This document shows, piece by piece, positions 1 to 7,346 of a DNA stretch of 64,000 bases. A program made the translations under genes and the position numbers. The notes under the pieces were generated by a model that was not told where the DNA came from, did not search any database, and saw only the letters and a program-made list of their open reading frames with translations. Source of the stretch: JARYGU01 sp033795365 (GTDB lineage Bacteria; Pseudomonadota; Alphaproteobacteria; Rhizobiales; Rhizobiaceae); NCBI GenBank assembly GCA_033795365.1, contig JARYGU010000003.1, positions 1 through 64,000 of the forward strand, in the 5' to 3' direction. Numbering within the stretch: position 1 is the first letter of the stretch; each line of letters opens with the position of its first letter.

Positions 1-80
1 AAGCACGGAGGTCTCTCAATCACTATGTAGAACTCGTCCAGTCCTCCACCGAAGGTGGAGGTTTACTTCCTTCATAAGAA
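1..80. other. window-edge sequence with a strong hairpin, no gene seen
   Basis: No open reading frame of substance is visible. Bases 43-50 (CCTCCACC) pair perfectly with 54-61 (GGTGGAGG) around a GAA loop. Together with the terminator just downstream this could be the 3' end of a small RNA or of an IS200/IS605-like element entering from the left, but the upstream sequence is outside the window, so neither can be decided. Confidence 0.3.
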
Positions 81-105
81 AAAGGGCCTTCGCGGCCCTT
101 TTTTC
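81..105. terminator. bidirectional rho-independent terminator
   Basis: AAGGGCC, a TTCGC-type loop and GGCCCTT form a tight stem followed by a T run on the plus strand and, because of the A run on the left, also on the minus strand. It lies just downstream of the small minus-strand ORF at 115-192 and at the end of whatever transcript enters from the left. Confidence 0.75.
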
Positions 106-114
106 ATTGCAAGG

Positions 115-192
115 TCAGAAGAAGAAATACCAGATCAGAAGCACGACCAAGAGCGGCACGCCCATCATCCAAAGTATCAAAGCTCGCAGCAT
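115..192 (-). CDS. small single-pass membrane protein (25 aa)
   Basis: The peptide begins MLRALILWMMG and ends IWYFFF; almost all of it is hydrophobic, so it would be a one-helix inner-membrane peptide. The ATG at 192 is preceded by a purine-rich ribosome binding site (AAGGAAAGGA) about 7 bases upstream, which is the main reason to call it. It ends 10 bases before a strong terminator. Very short hydrophobic proteins of this look are common in rhizobia; the function is unknown. A longer frame runs upstream to 345, but that extension is basic, low-complexity and lacks its own ribosome binding site. Confidence 0.5.
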   Translation of the reverse strand: MLRALILWMMGVPLLVVLLIWYFFF

Positions 193-298
193 TCCCGCAT
201 TCCTTTCCTTCGTCGGTCGGAAGGGGAATGGCCGCGGCGGGCAAAGGTTCCAGAACCTTGCCGCGGCAAGGCTCCCGCGTGCGGGAGCCCCGAGGATA

Positions 299-1261
299 TC
301 AGCGGTTGAGGCTCGGCTTCGCCTCGATCTTTTCTTCGTTCGCAACGCCCGAGAAATAATTGGCGATCAGCGCACCGGAAATATTGTGCCAGACGCTGAA
401 GATCGCGCTCGGAACGGCGGCGAGCGGGGAGAAATGCGCGCTCGCAAGGGCCGCGCCGAGGCCGCTGTTCTGCATGCCGACCTCGATGGCGATCGCCTTG
501 CGCTTTGCGACGGAAAGGCCGGAGGCTTTGGCCGCCAGATAGCCGAGCAGATAGCCGATGCCGTTGTGGAGCACGACGACCGCGAAGATCAGCAGGCCCG
601 AGGAGGCGATTGCCGGCTTGCTTGCACCGACCACGGCCGCGACGATGAGCACGATGCCGACGACGCTGACGAGCGGCAGGGCCGGAACGGCAGCCTTGAC
701 CACGCCCGGCAGGAGCTTCTGCAGCAGGAAGCCCAGCGCCAGCGGAACGAGGATCACCTTCACGATGCTGATGAACATCGCCATCGCATCGACGGGAAGA
801 TACTGGCTGGCAAAGAGCCAGACGAGAAAGGGCGTGACGATCGGGGCGGCAAGCGTCGTGACGCTGGTGCAGGCGACGCTCAGCGCCACGTCCCCCTTGG
901 AGAGATAGGTCATCACATTGCTGGACGTTCCGCCCGGGCAGCAGCCGACCAGGATGACGCCGGCGGCGACTTCGGCGGACATTGGGATGACGAGCGTCAG
1001 CAGCACCGCGATCAGCGGCATGATCACGAACTGCGCGGCAACGCCGATCGCGACGTCGAACGGGCGGCGCACCACCTCGCGGAAATCGTCCAGCGACAGG
1101 GTCAGGCCCATGCCGAACATGATGATGCCGAGCAGGGTGACGATATAGGGTGTGAGCTGCTTGAACGCATCGGGAAAGAAGAAGCCGAGAAGGGCGAAAA
1201 AGATGACCCAGAGGGCGAATGTCTTTCCGACGAAGGCGGAAAGGGAGGCGATGGCTTTCAC
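299..1261 (-). CDS. bile acid:sodium symporter (BASS) family transporter
   Basis: A 320-residue inner-membrane protein with about nine to ten hydrophobic segments. It carries the family signature CCPGGTSSN at residues 107-115 and a second conserved stretch with E260 and QNSG (264-267), which in BASS proteins line the sodium and substrate sites. Members of this branch (YocS/PanS-like) move organic anions such as bile acids, pantothenate or ketopantoate with sodium. The substrate here cannot be told. The gene stands alone on the minus strand, next to a decayed copy of the mgtC 3' end. Confidence 0.88.
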   Translation of the reverse strand: MKAIASLSAFVGKTFALWVIFFALLGFFFPDAFKQLTPYIVTLLGIIMFGMGLTLSLDDFREVVRRPFDVAIGVAAQFVIMPLIAVLLTLVIPMSAEVAAGVILVGCCPGGTSSNVMTYLSKGDVALSVACTSVTTLAAPIVTPFLVWLFASQYLPVDAMAMFISIVKVILVPLALGFLLQKLLPGVVKAAVPALPLVSVVGIVLIVAAVVGASKPAIASSGLLIFAVVVLHNGIGYLLGYLAAKASGLSVAKRKAIAIEVGMQNSGLGAALASAHFSPLAAVPSAIFSVWHNISGALIANYFSGVANEEKIEAKPSLNR

Positions 1262-1349
1262 GGTTGACTCCGCTTGTTGACTTTTCGGCCTGCCCTACGC
1301 CCGCAGCCGCGCCATTTCAACCCGGCATGCGTCACAAAATTAGCCTGTC

Positions 1350-1560
1350 CATGCCTTGCACGCAATTTTTCGTCGCAAGCGCGGCGAGACAGGAAATTAA
1401 CCGCCGCCCAGAGGGAGAAACAAGCGAAGACGGCGATAGGCCGGTTGCCGAGGCCGAGCGCAAGGCCGACGGCCCCCGAAAGCCGCATGCCGGCACCGGT
1501 CATGAGCCCCTTCAGCCGCGGCGCGATGTGAAAGCGCCGGTCGGCAAACGGCCCAAAGTC
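1350..1560 (-). pseudogene. decayed 3' fragment of an mgtC-like gene
   Basis: On the minus strand this stretch encodes MTGAGMRLSGAVGLALGLG followed by a run like IAVFA, matching the C-terminal part of the intact MgtC-like protein at 5444-5968 (TTGAGMWLSGAVGLALGLG). Bases 1350-1410 also match 5397-5456, the 3' end and downstream flank of that gene, while about 80 bases of coding sequence between the two matches are missing. The upstream part of the gene is gone. It is therefore a truncated, internally deleted copy and not a functional gene. Confidence 0.8.
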
Positions 1561-1613
1561 TGTCGTTCGGAGTGCGTCCGGCTGCGCCGGAAAGCAGACG
1601 TTGCTCGCCGTGT

Positions 1614-2507
1614 TCAGCGCGCCGCTGTTGCGAGCGCTGCGGCCAGTACGTCGGCCAGGCTGCGCCCGGCGCTGCCGTCCTCATCAAGGCGCGGATTGTA
1701 GATGGTGATCTCGAGGCCCGCCGCCTTGCCGCTCGCCAGAGCAATCCGAAGCGCGGCCCTGAGCTCGTCCCACGACAACCCGCCCGGCACGCGGAAATCG
1801 ACAGCCGGCATGATGGCGTCGTCGAGGCAATCGGCGTCGAGATGGATGAAGAAGCCGTCCAGCTCCGGACGCGTCAGGTGGGCGACCGCTTCGCGCGCGG
1901 CGGCCTCGATGCCCATCGCGCGCACGGCAGGAAGGTCGATTGCCTTGAGCTCCTCCGGGAGCGGCTGGCTTCCGTACTCCTCCTGATCCTTGTGATCGCG
2001 ATACGCGAACGCGACGACGTCTTCGGGACGGACCAGAGGACCGCGGCCTTCGATGTCGGTCAGGAGCGGCGGCCCGTGGCCGGTCGCGAAGGCGAGGTCC
2101 ATCGAGGCGCCCTCGCCATTGGGGTCCGCCTCGGGCTGGAAGAAATCGGCGTTGCCGTCGATGAAGAACAGGCCGTAGCGGCCGCGCCGTCGAAACGCGA
2201 GCATCGAGCCCAGCAGGATCGTGCAATCGCCGCCGAGCACCATCGGAAATTCGCCCGCGTCAAGCACCGCTTCCACCGCGTCCGCCAGCTTTGGCGACCA
2301 CGCCGCAATTGCCCCGGCGTTCAGGGTGCCGGTCTCGGGATCGGGCGTCGGGTCCTTAGCAGGCACCGCCAGCCGTGCGGCACGGCGCGCATGGATGCGC
2401 TCCGCAAGACCGAGGCCCAGGAGCTGGTCGGGCAAGCGCTCCACACCGTCGGTCGCCAGGCCCAGCGTAGAGGGGGCTTCGACAATTGCATAGCGAAAGG
2501 TCGGCAT
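1614..2507 (-). CDS. arginase/agmatinase (ureohydrolase) family protein, divergent metal site
   Basis: A 297-residue protein with the ureohydrolase layout: GGDC at 92-95 where classical enzymes have GGDH, DGNADF at 117-122 where they have DAHxD, and LDADCLDD at 223-230 matching the SxDxDxxDP motif. Arginases hydrolyse guanidino compounds with a pair of manganese ions. Here two of the usual metal-ligand histidines are replaced (by C and N), so ordinary arginase activity is doubtful. The gene is 18 bases downstream of a VOC-family gene on the same strand, probably co-transcribed. Both lie between two broken mgtC-tail repeats, which suggests that they arrived as a unit. Confidence 0.8.
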   Translation of the reverse strand: MPTFRYAIVEAPSTLGLATDGVERLPDQLLGLGLAERIHARRAARLAVPAKDPTPDPETGTLNAGAIAAWSPKLADAVEAVLDAGEFPMVLGGDCTILLGSMLAFRRRGRYGLFFIDGNADFFQPEADPNGEGASMDLAFATGHGPPLLTDIEGRGPLVRPEDVVAFAYRDHKDQEEYGSQPLPEELKAIDLPAVRAMGIEAAAREAVAHLTRPELDGFFIHLDADCLDDAIMPAVDFRVPGGLSWDELRAALRIALASGKAAGLEITIYNPRLDEDGSAGRSLADVLAAALATAAR

Positions 2508-2525
2508 GGATGCCTCCGTCAGCGG

Positions 2526-2903
2526 CTATTTTGCGGAGTAGGTCACAGCCTCGATCTTGTGGCCGTCCGGGTCACGGACGAACGCGCCGTAATAGTTGGC
2601 ATCGTAATCCGGCCGCAGTCCCGGGGCGCCATCGTCGCTGCCACCATGTTTCAATGCGGCTGCGTAAAATCGATCGACCATCGAGCGGTCCTCGACGGCG
2701 AAGGCGATATGAGTGCCGTTGCCCACGGTCGCCGGTTTTCCATCGATCGGAACCTGAACGCTGAAATGAAACGTGCCGCTTCCGTAGCCTAGTCCACCCT
2801 CGTCCTCGGCCATGGGCACAATGCCGACGATGGGCAAAACGGCATCGTAGAAGCGCTTCGAACGGCCAACGTCATTCGTCCCTACCGAGACATGGTGGAT
2901 CAC
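2526..2903 (-). CDS. VOC (glyoxalase/dioxygenase superfamily) protein
   Basis: A single 125-residue vicinal-oxygen-chelate domain. It starts MIHHVSVGTNDV, has the paired beta-alpha-beta-beta-beta pattern, and ends with the usual metal-ligand region DPDGHKIEAV. Such proteins bind a divalent metal and act as isomerases, dioxygenases or resistance proteins; the substrate is not readable. It is the first gene of the short minus-strand unit with the arginase-like gene. The start codon at 2903 is preceded by GGAGGTAG on the minus strand, a good ribosome binding site. Confidence 0.82.
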   Translation of the reverse strand: MIHHVSVGTNDVGRSKRFYDAVLPIVGIVPMAEDEGGLGYGSGTFHFSVQVPIDGKPATVGNGTHIAFAVEDRSMVDRFYAAALKHGGSDDGAPGLRPDYDANYYGAFVRDPDGHKIEAVTYSAK

Positions 2904-2978
2904 AGCTACCTCCGCTCCGGCTTTGTCCCGTAACGGCAGCTTCCGGTCATTGTTCCCTCAAAGCCGACCGTCGTTTGT

Positions 2979-3077
2979 CCACCTATCTCAGCCGTTCGCG
3001 TTCATGGATTCACGGCCTGGTCTGTGAGACCCTTCACCCGCGGCGCGATTGTGAAAGCGCCAATCGGCAAAAGACCT
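2979..3077. repeat. hybrid copy of the mgtC-tail repeat (left flank fused to right part)
   Basis: Bases 2979-3026 match 5349-5396 (just downstream of the intact mgtC) with two differences in 48 positions. Bases 3028-3077 match 1507-1555, the outer edge of the decayed mgtC fragment. The mgtC 3' coding sequence that should lie between them is absent. The copy thus looks like the product of a deletion between repeats. The rest of 2904-3200 shows no gene. Confidence 0.75.
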
Positions 3078-3200
3078 CACTTCCGACAGATCGTGCGAAC
3101 GCCGACCATACCAACAGCAGACACCACCGATGTAATGGTGGCAGTTCAAACGACGGAACCGACATTGTCAGCCTCGGCTATTCGCTTTGCCGCTGATCAC

Positions 3201-4097
3201 TTACACCGCTTTGTGGTTTCGCACGTCCTGCTTTGGAGCAACACCGAACATTCGAGAATACTCCCGGCTAAACTGAGAGGCGCTTTGGTAGCCCACTCTG
3301 TAGGCGGCTTCCGACACTTTAGCCGCTTCGGAGATCATCAGCCGTCGTGCCTCCAGCAAGCGCAGTTGCTTTTGAAACTGAATCGGCGTCATCGCTGTCA
3401 ACAACTTGAAATTCTGGTGGAATGCGGGGACGCTCATCTGAGCCACCCGGGCGAGCTGCCTCACCGTCAGCGGGTGGTCGAATCGCTGGTGCAGCGCGGC
3501 AATGGCCTTAACGACACGTTCGGCATTGGAGCCTGGAAGTGCCAACTTGCTCAGTTCGCCCCCATGCGGGCCACTCAGCATCCAATAGCAGATCTCCCGC
3601 ATAATTGACGGATAGAGGATCGAGATGGCGCCAGGGGTGTCGCACAGCCTCAACAATCGAACCAAGCAATCCGCCAAGGCGGGTGTTACCGGCTCGACGA
3701 AGAGGCCGGGCCCTGCGTGTTCCGCAGGTGCCGGCGGCTTGTCCATCTGGTTGAGGACCTCCCGCAGGGTGGCGACGTCGAACTCAAGTGTGAGCCCGAT
3801 ATACGGTTCGTCCGGACTTGCCTTGATGATCCTGCCGGTGGCCGGCAGCTCCATGCCGACAACCAGGCACTCCATGGCCTGATACGTCAGCATGTCCTCT
3901 CCAAACAGCAGCTCTTTTGCCCCCTGCAGTATGACGCAAATCACCGGCCGATACACCTGCTGCACCGGCATCTTGGGTTCGAGTGAACTGACGATGTTAA
4001 GGTCGCTGATTACCGTTGGGAGGTGCCCGTCCCTGCCGCCCTGTGCTGCGATGTAATCTTTGACACCAGTCAGGAGCGCCAGCAGCGATGGATTCAT
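3201..4097 (-). CDS. AraC family transcriptional regulator
   Basis: A 298-residue regulator. The N-terminal two thirds match the AraC-type N-terminal cupin domain often found in proteins next to aldehyde or ketone reductases, with a segment reading YRPVICVILQGAKELLFG. The last about 100 residues carry two helix-turn-helix motifs (LTVRQLARVAQMSVPAFHQ and VSEAAYRVGYQSASQFSREY). The ATG at 4097 was chosen because GGAG lies 7 bases upstream; an in-frame ATG 45 bases earlier lacks one. It is divergent from a short-chain dehydrogenase gene, which is its likely target. Confidence 0.88.
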   Translation of the reverse strand: MNPSLLALLTGVKDYIAAQGGRDGHLPTVISDLNIVSSLEPKMPVQQVYRPVICVILQGAKELLFGEDMLTYQAMECLVVGMELPATGRIIKASPDEPYIGLTLEFDVATLREVLNQMDKPPAPAEHAGPGLFVEPVTPALADCLVRLLRLCDTPGAISILYPSIMREICYWMLSGPHGGELSKLALPGSNAERVVKAIAALHQRFDHPLTVRQLARVAQMSVPAFHQNFKLLTAMTPIQFQKQLRLLEARRLMISEAAKVSEAAYRVGYQSASQFSREYSRMFGVAPKQDVRNHKAV

Positions 4098-4387
4098 ATC
4101 GGTTCTCCAGATGGCGTTTGAGCTATCTCCTGAGTAAGGCATCGGATAGTTTTAGGCAAGCTTTATCCCGCATCCGGCATTCTCATAGCTGAAGCTCGTG
4201 TGTAGTTTCGCGTCGTCCATAAAAGACACCGGCTCTACGGATCGATAAGGAAGGCGTTTTATTTCAATCACTTCTTGGACATTTTTAAGGCCTCTGAAGG
4301 TCAAAAGACCCGTTCCCGACATTGCCTAAGGCGGATTTCCGCTCTTTGTCGTTATGCGTAAACACAACGTTCCCGAAAGGATTCAGC
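4098..4387. promoter_or_regulatory. divergent intergenic region between araC-like regulator and SDR gene
   Basis: These 290 bases separate two divergently transcribed genes and must hold both promoters and probably the AraC-type operator. The stretch is richer in A+T than its neighbours. I could not single out a convincing operator or a consensus -35/-10 pair by eye. Confidence 0.4.
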
Positions 4388-5239
4388 ATGTCTTACACTG
4401 ATCAGTCACGCCGTAATTTTCTGGCCATCGCGGCCGCGGCTCCCACAGCGCTGGCGCTCGGCGGCGCGGCAGTGGCCCAAGAAACAGCCCTGGAGGCTGA
4501 TGCCCTGCGAGGCTCGGGCAAGTCCGCCATCATCACCGGCTCCTCCCGCGGCATCGGCGCGGCCACTGCTCGCCGGCTCGCCCGCGAAGGTTACGCTGTC
4601 ACGGTCAATTACCTCACCAACCATGACCTGGCGGCGGCTGTGGTGCGAGACATTGAAGAGGCGGGAGGGCGGGCAATCTTCCGTCAGGCCGACGTGGCCG
4701 ACCCCACAGCGGTCCGCGCCCTCTTCGATGCCAACGATGAGGCCTTCGGTGGCGTCGACGTAGTGGTGAGCAACGCCGGCATCATGAATGTTGGCCCCTT
4801 TGCTGCCATGGAAGACGAAGCTTTCGATCGCATGATGGCGACTAACGTCAAGGGCAGCTTCAACGTGCTGCGGGAAGCATCGCGACGCGTTCGCGAAGGA
4901 GGCCGCATCATCACCCTCTGCTCCAGCATCATCTTGTCCAAGCCTGCGTTCACGGCGCCTTATGCGGCAAGCAAGGCGGCTCAAGAGATATATGCCAGCA
5001 CATTGGCCAAGGAACTGGGTGGCCGCAACATCTCCGTCAACTCCGTGGCTCCCGGCGCTGTCGATACGCAGCTTCTTCGCCAGCATGGCGAGGCGGTTCT
5101 GGCGGGGATACCCGAGGCCACACCTTTACGGCGCTTGGGCGAGCCGGAGGACATTGCCAACGTCATCGCGGCCCTCTGTTCACAGGACGGCGCCTGGATC
5201 AACGGTCACAACATTTTCGCTAATGGTGGCCTCTCTTAG
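4388..5239 (+). CDS. Tat-exported short-chain dehydrogenase/reductase (SDR)
   Basis: A 283-residue classical SDR with an N-terminal twin-arginine signal: SRRNFLAIAAAA followed by a hydrophobic stretch and an AVA-Q cleavage-like site near residue 30. The NAD(P) motif TGSSRGIG is at 50-57, NAG at 129-131, the catalytic serine in the CSS at 178-180 and YAASK at 192-196, so the active site is complete. The ATG at 4388 has AAAGGA 8 bases upstream. An SDR sent to the periplasm is unusual because NAD(P)H is cytoplasmic; a few rhizobial and proteobacterial SDRs share this Tat leader. Probably regulated by the divergent AraC-type protein. Confidence 0.87.
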   Translation: MSYTDQSRRNFLAIAAAAPTALALGGAAVAQETALEADALRGSGKSAIITGSSRGIGAATARRLAREGYAVTVNYLTNHDLAAAVVRDIEEAGGRAIFRQADVADPTAVRALFDANDEAFGGVDVVVSNAGIMNVGPFAAMEDEAFDRMMATNVKGSFNVLREASRRVREGGRIITLCSSIILSKPAFTAPYAASKAAQEIYASTLAKELGGRNISVNSVAPGAVDTQLLRQHGEAVLAGIPEATPLRRLGEPEDIANVIAALCSQDGAWINGHNIFANGGLS

Positions 5240-5348
5240 TCACCCATTTCCTCCAGGCTTGTTCGCGCGGCCTGTGCCTTCACCGGCCGCGCGGACGGCA
5301 TACTGCTGGAATAGGGCGAATGGTGCTCCAGAACCGGACTATCCGCTC

Positions 5349-5396
5349 CCACCTATCTCAACCGTTCGCGTTCATGGGTTCACGGCCTGGTCTGTG
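5349..5396. repeat. left-flank copy of the mgtC-tail repeat
   Basis: This 48-base stretch lies just downstream of the intact mgtC-like gene and recurs at 2979-3026 with two differences. It marks the junction between the SDR/AraC module and the mgtC locus. Confidence 0.7.
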
Positions 5397-5443
5397 CGTG
5401 CCCTGTACGCAATTTTTGGCCGCAAACGGAATAAGACAGGAAA

Positions 5444-5968
5444 CTAATCGCCGCCCTTCTTCTCCGGTTCGATATCCTGTTTCTCCTCTTTGTCGGAGGC
5501 GAGCATCGTCTTTTCCAGCCTGCCCAGGACATAAAGGACGACGACGCAGGAGAGGGTCGCGAAGACGGCGATCGGCCAGTGGCCGAGGCCCAACGCAAGG
5601 CCGACGGCCCCCGAAAGCCACATGCCCGCGCCGGTCGTGAGCCCCTTCACCCGCCCGCGCGAAAAGACGATCATGCCGGCGGCGAGAAACGCCACGCCGG
5701 AGGTGACCGCCTCGATGACGCGCAGAGGGTCGATGCGCACCTGCTCCCCGGAAAAACCCGCCATATGGACGCTCTCGACGGAAAGGATGGCGAAGACGGC
5801 CGCCGAAAGGCTGACGAGGATGTGGGTCCTGAGGCCCGCCGGCCGGTCGCGATACTCCCGTTCGACCCCGATCATCGCACCGAGGACGATGGCGCCGGCG
5901 AGGCGGGCGGTGATGACGGAATAAGGAATTTCCGTATCCGGGAAGAGATCGGCAAGGACATGTTCCAT
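5444..5968 (-). CDS. MgtC/SapB family membrane protein
   Basis: A 174-residue protein with the MgtC/SapB N-terminal membrane domain: four to five transmembrane helices, the motif GAMIGVEREYRDRPAGLRTH near residues 31-50, and GLTTGAGMWLSGAVG near 113-127. The C-terminus is a short charged cytoplasmic tail (KEEKQDIEPEKKGGD). MgtC proteins affect magnesium homeostasis and ATP synthase in pathogens; in free-living bacteria the role is unclear. Its 3' end has been duplicated twice to the left (1350-1560 and 2979-3077), which makes this the parent copy. Confidence 0.88.
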   Translation of the reverse strand: MEHVLADLFPDTEIPYSVITARLAGAIVLGAMIGVEREYRDRPAGLRTHILVSLSAAVFAILSVESVHMAGFSGEQVRIDPLRVIEAVTSGVAFLAAGMIVFSRGRVKGLTTGAGMWLSGAVGLALGLGHWPIAVFATLSCVVVLYVLGRLEKTMLASDKEEKQDIEPEKKGGD

Positions 5969-6081
5969 GGCGTCTGTAACGCTCCGGGCGGGCTGCCGGT
6001 TCCGCCGTGTCGCGGGCCTCGCTGGGCGTCGTCCGCTTTCGCCGTCTTTGGCGCTCAGGGGAATTTTTTCCGAGATTCCGC

Positions 6082-6110
6082 TTGTCGAAACGGAAAGCCT
6101 GTTCTATAGG
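6082..6110 (+). promoter_or_regulatory. probable sigma-70 promoter of tRNA-Pro
   Basis: TTGTCG at 6082-6087 and TATAGG at 6105-6110 are separated by 17 bases and lie about 15 bases before the mature 5' end of the tRNA. Spacing and position fit a vegetative promoter; the match to consensus is moderate. Confidence 0.5.
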
Positions 6111-6125
6111 AGGCGCCGCTGGTCA

Positions 6126-6202
6126 CGGAGTGTAGCGCAGCCTGGTAGCGCACCTCGTTCGGGACGAGGGGGTCGAGTGTTCGAATCACTCCACTCCGAC
6201 CA
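6126..6202 (+). tRNA. tRNA-Pro (anticodon CGG)
   Basis: A 77-base cloverleaf. The acceptor strand CGGAGTG pairs with CACTCCG, followed by A and an encoded CCA. The anticodon stem CCTCG/CGAGG encloses the loop TTCGGGA, giving anticodon CGG (reads CCG). The D-loop (AGCCTGGTAGC) and T-loop (TTCGAAT) are standard. The arsenic operon begins about 200 bases downstream of its 3' end. Confidence 0.97.
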
Positions 6203-6363
6203 GCGGGCGATCAATTGCTTCCGTTACATACATTGGAATTCGACGACTTTTCGTCGTGCCGATCGAAGCGAGCGCAAGCTGATGAAGGCCCTGGGCCGCA
6301 CCCTCTCCGCTATTTTTTCCTGATGCTGAATTACCCCTTCGCCGGCGCCCGCCATCTCCCCTG

Positions 6364-6397
6364 TTGACATGGCATATACATCCATTATTCTGGATAT
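6364..6397 (+). promoter_or_regulatory. arsR promoter with overlapping operator palindrome
   Basis: TTGACA at 6364-6369 and TATTCT at 6386-6391, 16 bases apart, form a good vegetative promoter. An imperfect palindrome, ATATACATCC then about six bases then TGGATATAT, spans the -10 region and fits an ArsR dimer site. The start codon follows at 6398, six bases after the -10, so the message would be leaderless or nearly so. Confidence 0.7.
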
Positions 6398-6751
6398 ATG
6401 GAAAATAAGGAAGCCATCGCGGCGCTTGCCGCTCTTGCGCAGCCGACGCGGCTCGATACCTTCCGGCTGCTGGTGAAGCACGAACCCGACGGCATCGCCG
6501 CGGGCGAACTCGCGCGCATGCTGGAGGTGCCGCAGAACACGATGTCTGCCCATCTGGCGACCCTTTCGCGGGCCGGGCTGGTGACGAGCGAGCGGCAAAG
6601 CAGGTCGATCATCTACAGGGCGGACCTCGACGGGTTCCGCGAGCTGACGCTTTTCATGATCAAGGACTGCTGCGGCGGGAACGCGGAACTCTGCGCGCCG
6701 CTGATCGCCGATCTGACGCCCTGCTGCAGCCCGCAGCCCGCCCGCTCATGA
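6398..6751 (+). CDS. arsR: ArsR family arsenic-responsive repressor
   Basis: A 117-residue winged-helix repressor. The DNA-recognition helix region is VPQNTMSAHLATLSRAGLV (about residues 44-62). The C-terminal cysteines C91, C92 and C99 (KDCCGGNAELC) match the arrangement of the arsenite-sensing site in the Acidithiobacillus-type ArsR; C109-C110 add a second pair. Arsenite binding should release it from the palindrome covering its own promoter. It is first in an arsR-arsC-acr3 operon. No Shine-Dalgarno sequence precedes the ATG, in keeping with a leaderless transcript. Confidence 0.92.
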   Translation: MENKEAIAALAALAQPTRLDTFRLLVKHEPDGIAAGELARMLEVPQNTMSAHLATLSRAGLVTSERQSRSIIYRADLDGFRELTLFMIKDCCGGNAELCAPLIADLTPCCSPQPARS

Positions 6752-6818
6752 GCCGCGGCTCTTTTGCGGCGATCACCAAACCCGACAGGCCTTCGATTTC
6801 GAACACCGGACAGCGACC

Positions 6819-7346
6819 ATGACGGACAGGATCTACAACGTACTTTTCCTCTGCACGGGCAACTCGGCCCGCTCCATCCTCGGCGAGGCCATCCTCAATC
6901 ACGAAGGGAAAGGCCGCTTCCGCGCCTTCTCGGCGGGCAGCCAGCCGAAGGGCACGGTCAATCCGCACGCGATCCGCGAGCTTCAGGCGCTCGGCTATCC
7001 GACGGAGGGCCTTTCCTCGAAGAGCTGGGATTCGTTTGCCGAGCCCGGCGCACCGCAGATGGATTTCATCTTCACCGTCTGCGACAGCGCGGCCGGCGAG
7101 GCCTGCCCCGTTTGGATCGGCCATCCGATGACGGCTCACTGGGGCGTAGAGGACCCTGCCGCCGTCGAAGGCTCCGAGGCGGAGAAGCAGCGCGCTTTCG
7201 CGCAGGCGGCGAGATTCCTCAAGAACCGCATCACCGCCTTCATCAACCTGCCCCTTACCTCCATCGACCGCATGGCGCTGGAGCAGCGGCTGCGCCAGAT
7301 CGGCGCGATGGAGGGAACGACCAACCCCCACGGGAAGGCCGTCTGA
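6819..7346 (+). CDS. arsC: arsenate reductase, low-molecular-weight phosphatase type
   Basis: A 175-residue protein with the P-loop CTGNSARS starting at C12, and two further cysteines at C88 and C96 (VCDSAAGEAC). This is the thioredoxin-coupled ArsC fold derived from tyrosine phosphatases, which reduces arsenate to arsenite through a cysteine relay. The gap to arsR is 67 bases, and its stop codon overlaps the start of the arsenite exporter gene, so reduction and export are translationally coupled. Confidence 0.92.
   Translation: MTDRIYNVLFLCTGNSARSILGEAILNHEGKGRFRAFSAGSQPKGTVNPHAIRELQALGYPTEGLSSKSWDSFAEPGAPQMDFIFTVCDSAAGEACPVWIGHPMTAHWGVEDPAAVEGSEAEKQRAFAQAARFLKNRITAFINLPLTSIDRMALEQRLRQIGAMEGTTNPHGKAV

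Noticed and set aside
107..1267. Long plus-strand frame of 386 codons
   Set aside because: Antisense shadow of the BASS transporter gene; composition is the H/D/R/G-rich pattern typical of such shadows.
6764..7345. N-terminal extension of the arsenite transporter through arsC
   Set aside because: The frame is open by chance; ATG 7346 overlaps the arsC stop and begins a typical ACR3 sequence.
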